Shown here piece by piece: positions 60,231-64,000 of a stretch of DNA of 64,000 nt; position 1 is the first letter of the stretch, and every line of letters begins with the position of its first letter. A program made the translations under genes and the position numbers. Source of the DNA: Mesocentrotus franciscanus (Eukaryota > Echinodermata > Echinoidea > Camarodonta > Strongylocentrotidae); the NCBI GenBank assembly GCA_037976565.1, contig CP137685.1:19704449-19768448 (forward strand). The letters run 5' to 3'. The notes under the pieces were generated by a model. It saw nothing but the letters and a program-made list of their open reading frames with translations. It was not told the DNA's origin and did no database searches.

Positions 60231-60490
60231 TTCTTTCTCTGCTTCTGTATCTTTCTTTGCTCCCCCTCTCTCTCTTTCTCTTCATCTTCTCATCTTTCTA
60301 TGCCCCCTCTCTCTCTTCATCTTATCAGCTTTCACTTCCCCTCTCCCTCTCTTTGTATACATGCTATATATATATCTCTCTCTCTCGTTCTCCTACTCCT
60401 TTATTTATCTTTCTCTATGTATTGTCTCTTTCTCCGCGTATCTCTCTCTCACCTCTCTCTCTCTCTCTCTCTCTCTCTTACTTCTTGTCT
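60231..60490 (+). repeat. Pyrimidine tract with CT microsatellite
   Basis: C/T-rich sequence with a perfect CT run near 60451-60478. A second CT array lies at 60824-60848 and a CTGT/CCGT stretch at 60880-60915. Overlapping frames of 120-129 codons are artefacts. Within the downstream pyrimidine-rich stretch the phrase ctttcatcaatacaaatt is duplicated (near 60503 and 60585). Confidence 0.9.
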
Positions 60491-60919
60491 TTTTTTACCC
60501 GTCTTTCATCAATACAAATTTATTATTTCTTTCTCTTCTGGTCTCCCCCTTTTTTCCTCTTACTCCTTGTCTTTATTACCCCTCTTTCATCAATACAAAT
60601 TACTTTGTTTTTTCTTTCATGACAAATCATATATCAGCCTTTCCAACCTATCTCCTTCTTAAATTATGTCTCTCTATCTTCCTCACTATGTTGACCTTGC
60701 TATCTTTATTATTTTATATCCTCCTCTCTATATTGATTTTTTTTAAATAATAATTTTATAATATAAATTATATATAAAGAACTTTCTTTCTCTCGTTCGC
60801 TACATCTTTATTACACACACACACTCTCTCTCTCTCTCTCTCTCTCTCCATCTCTTGCTGTCTTTATCGTTTCGTGTCCGTCTCTCCGTCTGGCTGTCTG
60901 TCTCTCTGTCCGTCTGCTG

Positions 60920-61150
60920 GCCTCGCAATAATTCTCCCTCGATTTCACGTAAACCCTCGGCTGGATGATTTATCATTAATTACCAAGTCAGCGAACCCTC
61001 GCTACTTATCTACCCACAGATTATAAATCATAAAGACATAGAAAACCTCAAAATTGGGTTTGTTTTGCCCGAAGACGATAAATCAAGTTTTGGCAATGGC
61101 GTCAGTTGTGGTTGATATGCATGCAGTACAATCATCATCAGTTCTCGCTT
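60920..61150. promoter_or_regulatory. Candidate regulatory patch (low confidence)
   Basis: A repeat-free patch directly after CT repeats, with homeodomain-type TCATTAATTACC near 60974 and ATAAATCAT near 61023. No gene start recognised. Confidence 0.15.
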
Positions 61151-61840
61151 TCTACTTCGTCAGACTAAGCCATTATGCGGAGAAGAAAAAGAAGAAAAAA
61201 CAGCGAATATTTATCACTTATTTGGGGGAAATAATGAGGTTAAGAAACGATTTTTTTTGTTTAATCAAGTAATGTAGGAAAATGTGATTAGAAATTACAT
61301 TTTCATTGCATAACGTCGTTATGAACGAGACGACTTGCTTTGAAGAGCCCGGTGGGAAATGAGAAGGGCATATAGACATTGTTTGGAAGTAGGAATAGAG
61401 TTAAAGTTACATAAAATATGTGTCTTGCTGGCTTATGATACGTGTTCGATTAACCATGATGGAGTTTTCATAGACAGTTTGAATATATAGCTTTTATTGA
61501 TACTCCATTGCAGGGATCTCATAATTTAGGCTTAATTTACATGACGGTGAGACAGGCCCGTTCACAAGCTGTCTTCACCTTTTATACTGTACATGTTTTA
61601 TGTATAACTCTTCTTGAATACTCTATCTCTGACTACGCGAAAATTGCCGTATAATACTTGCCCGACGACGGGGGGAAAAAAAACCCATTAAACCTGCTTA
61701 ATGACAATTTGAAATTTGGCTTTGAGAAAATAATTGTTTATCCATGCTAGAAATAGTCTTTTAGCACATTATGAATACAATCTAGCAGTTGATGAACAAT
61801 AATTAACTCAGTTTTATATTAATGCGATTGATATAACGTT

Positions 61841-61925
61841 TAGAGAGAGGGGAGAGAGAGAGATAAAGAGAGAGGGGAAATGAGAGAGAGAGAGAGAGGA
61901 AGAGGAAGAGAGAGACAGAAGAAAA
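61841..61925 (+). repeat. GA-rich purine tract
   Basis: Short GA arrays separated by GGGA and AAAG, low complexity. Confidence 0.9.
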
Positions 61926-61999
61926 AAAGTAACATACATGAAACTCCCAATAATATCAGAATAACCATGGATGTTGTCATCACCTAGATTTTAATTTCA

Positions 62000-62330
62000 G
62001 GATGAAATTAACACTGCCGCATCTTTTCACGACTGACCAGTGCTCATGCATGGTGCCCGATCCCTTCTTGGTGCACAAAGAGAACGACACGACGCGTCTT
62101 TATCTCAGCAGAGATGTGATTGTACACCAGGCCGGGTGCTAACGCCTATAAAACGCCATCATGCGAACGGGTGTGTGCATGCAATGGATGGCGTCATGGT
62201 TGAGTGATCACCACGTGTATAGGCCTGAGCTGAGAGTTTGATTGCATCAAATCTCATAATTCCACCCGGGATTTTGACCTTAAAAGATGCAGAGGGTGTT
62301 CAGCTAGTTGACCAAGTGTGAAATTAGTGG
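62000..62330. promoter_or_regulatory. Candidate regulatory island with TATA-like and E-box motifs
   Basis: A CpG-richer unique patch with TATAAAA at 62147-62153, a CACGTG E-box at 62212-62217, and a palindrome TTTGAT-TGC-ATCAAA at 62237-62251, compatible with paired TCF-like sites. An ATG near 62195 is followed at once by a stop, so no coding start is supported. It abuts the tandem array that begins at 62345. Confidence 0.25.
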
Positions 62331-62344
62331 GGCTCACCACTGGC

Positions 62345-63060
62345 CTTCATTAATTCCATGATACAGGCTGTGTTCACACAGACAGAACCAATCCTAGGGG
62401 ATCCGGCATAATAACATGTAACGACCCATTTCATACTTCGCACTGGAAAGACACATGAATTGCCTTCAATGATTTTGAGTTCACACAGGCAGGACCGACC
62501 CTAGTTGATCCGGCATAATAACGTGTAACGACCCGTTTCATACCTCGCACTGTACAGACATACGACCGACCTTCACTAATTCCATGATACGGGCTGTGTT
62601 TCCACAGACAGAATTACTCCGAGGTGATGTTGCATAATTCGTGGACTATCCCCTTTCATACTGATACAGACGTGTAACTTGCCTTCATTAATTACGAAAA
62701 GTACGAGAGGTGATCTGGCATAATGACCCATTTCATACCTCACACTGTATAGACACACGACAGGACTTCATCAATTCAACAAGCCGTGTTTCCACCGTCA
62801 GAACCAACCCTAGGTGAAATTTGGTAATTGGCCCCGTTCATACTTCGTACTGTCCAGACACACAACTGCCCATCATTAAGTACACATTGTACGTTTCTAT
62901 AGACTCAACCACCGGAGATGATCTTGCATGATTTTTAGACGACGCCTTTAATGCTACTTTAAAATACAGACAAATCATTGGTCTTGTTACACGAAGCAAG
63001 TGTTTTCTACATTCAGAACCACCATGGGGTGATCCAACATAATCCGCACAGATGCTCATT
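62345..63060. repeat. Decayed tandem array, unit about 85-118 bp, six or more units
   Basis: Units start with ccttcattaattccatga-like sequence at about 62345, 62463, 62569, 62681, 62766 and 62871, with a further decayed unit after that. Each continues with gtgttNcacagacagaaccaaNcctaggNgatc, ggcataataac, acccatttcatacNtcgcactg and NNagacacac. Divergence increases toward the right end. No coding capacity. Confidence 0.8.
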
Positions 63061-63185
63061 TTTAGCAATACAGTTACATGACCATAATCCAGATTAGCTT
63101 TGAGTTTGGAATAAACGCGTCTCAAACTACCGTACTAATAATCATCGCCATGTGGTATATATACTTATATAGCACAATATTATTC

Positions 63186-63719
63186 TTAAAGGGACTTGGT
63201 AACATTGTTCAGATGGGAGAAAATGGTGCTAAGGTAGTGACTTCAATGCTAGATGTACAATTAAAGATCATCTGAAAGCTTGAGTGAAAGCAGACCATTA
63301 TTAATGATAAAAATAGGGAAAAACTGATATGATTGATTCCTTAATTCTCCCAACTATATTATTACAATTTAACTACATTTTAGGTGAATGTAAATCGTCA
63401 CAAAGCAATCAATTGGCTCTATATACCATTCCAGACATTTAAGTGTAGAAAGATTTTTAAAAGCCTGTCTGATGTCTTATTTTGATGGAAAAACGGTTGG
63501 GAAAATGTAAAAATGGTTGGGAGAATTTACTGTTAGAGAGTGTTGCACAGTGACGCCTTCAAAGAAAACCATAAATATCTTTGTGGTTTGAGCTTTTTGT
63601 TCAGGGTTGTTTGCATGTTAGAGGGCTAGTACAGTAGAAGGAATATAATAAGTAAAATTTCATACAAAAATTACGCAGTTTTTTCATCAACCTTCAACAA
63701 TGTTACCGAGTCACTTTAA
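63186..63719. mobile_element. TTAA-ended element, copy C (longer form)
   Basis: The element is bounded by TTAA at 63186-63189 and 63716-63719. The left end TTAAAGGGACTTGGTAACAT and the inverted right end TTAAAGTGACTCGGTAACAT are near-perfect terminal repeats of about 24 bases. The 534 bp interior is not alignable by eye with the 386 bp copies A and B, so it is a different internal sequence carried by the same termini. It has no transposase-sized frame. Confidence 0.8.
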
Positions 63720-64000
63720 GCAAGGTCTACGGGGCCCTTATATTCTGCATGCACCGTATAGTTCCAATAGAAGACGAAGTCCATATTTTGTCCTATTGTG
63801 TCCATATTATTGTAACTCTTGGTATATACATCTTAGTACACGTACTGAGCTATAGGTCTCTTCCATTGGACACCACACCAAGTACACCCTTAACATAACA
63901 CGCAAGTACGCAACACAATAGGCACTTAAAGGGGTGTTGCACCCCTCAACTAAGGCTATGGCTGGGTGCAGTTTTGTACCATTAAAGGTGGATTGGTTTT
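63720..64000. other. Unique DNA without a recognisable gene
   Basis: Nothing recognised to the window edge. Confidence 0.5.

Noticed and set aside
1..64000. CRISPR-like arrays among the many tandem repeats
   Set aside because: Tandem units are contiguous without unique spacers of regular size, and the DNA is eukaryotic in character.

Overview
This 64 kb window looks like non-coding nuclear DNA from a large, repeat-rich animal genome. I infer a marine invertebrate, most likely an echinoderm of the sea-urchin type. The basis is the AT-rich composition, the many long microsatellites (TAG/GTA, GAT, AAT, GA/CT), and repeat families familiar from such genomes: tRNA-derived SINEs, Pearl/Helentron-like elements with 140-160 bp core repeats plus an ACGG/ACGT microsatellite, and short inverted-repeat elements beginning CAGTC, CAGTGGC or CAGGGGCG. 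A mollusc or hemichordate cannot be excluded. I saw no bacterial operon structure, rRNA, CRISPR array or intact transposase or reverse transcriptase. Almost all open frames are short or are translations of microsatellites.

The only coding segment I can argue for is a candidate first exon on the minus strand at about 10234-10351. It encodes a signal peptide and ends at a good splice donor in phase 1. A CpG-richer stretch with three CCAAT boxes lies upstream (10560-10990). If correct, a secreted or membrane protein gene begins here, its first intron runs left over positions 1-10233, and the rest of the gene is outside the window.

Layout. 1-10 kb: AT-rich, probably intronic, with a palindrome-rich patch (1.85-2.3 kb), a decayed tandem repeat (4.3-4.7 kb), a CGATAAACG motif cluster (8.3-8.75 kb) and a TA-flanked inverted-repeat element (8.9-9.1 kb). 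10-15 kb: candidate promoter, then AT-rich DNA and pyrimidine/GA tracts. 15.3-17.6 kb: two Pearl/Helentron-like non-autonomous elements separated by a small foldback. 17.6-20.2 kb: two SINEs, a 285 bp TAG array and the first TTAA-ended element. 21-26 kb: microsatellites. 26.2-28.5 kb: a cluster of inverted-repeat elements, including a 491 bp foldback. 31.0-33.7 kb: a possible regulatory patch with an RFX X-box and a Su(H) site, then three SINEs. 35-44 kb: purine and pyrimidine tracts, a GAT array and a decayed satellite. 44.7-45.1 kb: second TTAA-ended copy. 48.4 kb and 57.6-58.1 kb: members of an ATCGCAA-ended family, the latter inside a second large foldback. 50.3-50.7 kb: second TAG array. 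51.5-53.1 kb: the most CpG-dense DNA in the window. 55.5-56.7 kb: a 1.2 kb purine-rich block. 62.3-63.1 kb: a decayed ~110 bp tandem array. 63.2-63.7 kb: third TTAA-ended element.

The window shows no set of genes working together. The most informative content is the set of related short DNA elements that can be aligned to one another inside the window, the candidate secreted-protein first exon, and several CpG-dense or motif-dense islands that may be promoters or enhancers. All comparisons were made by eye.
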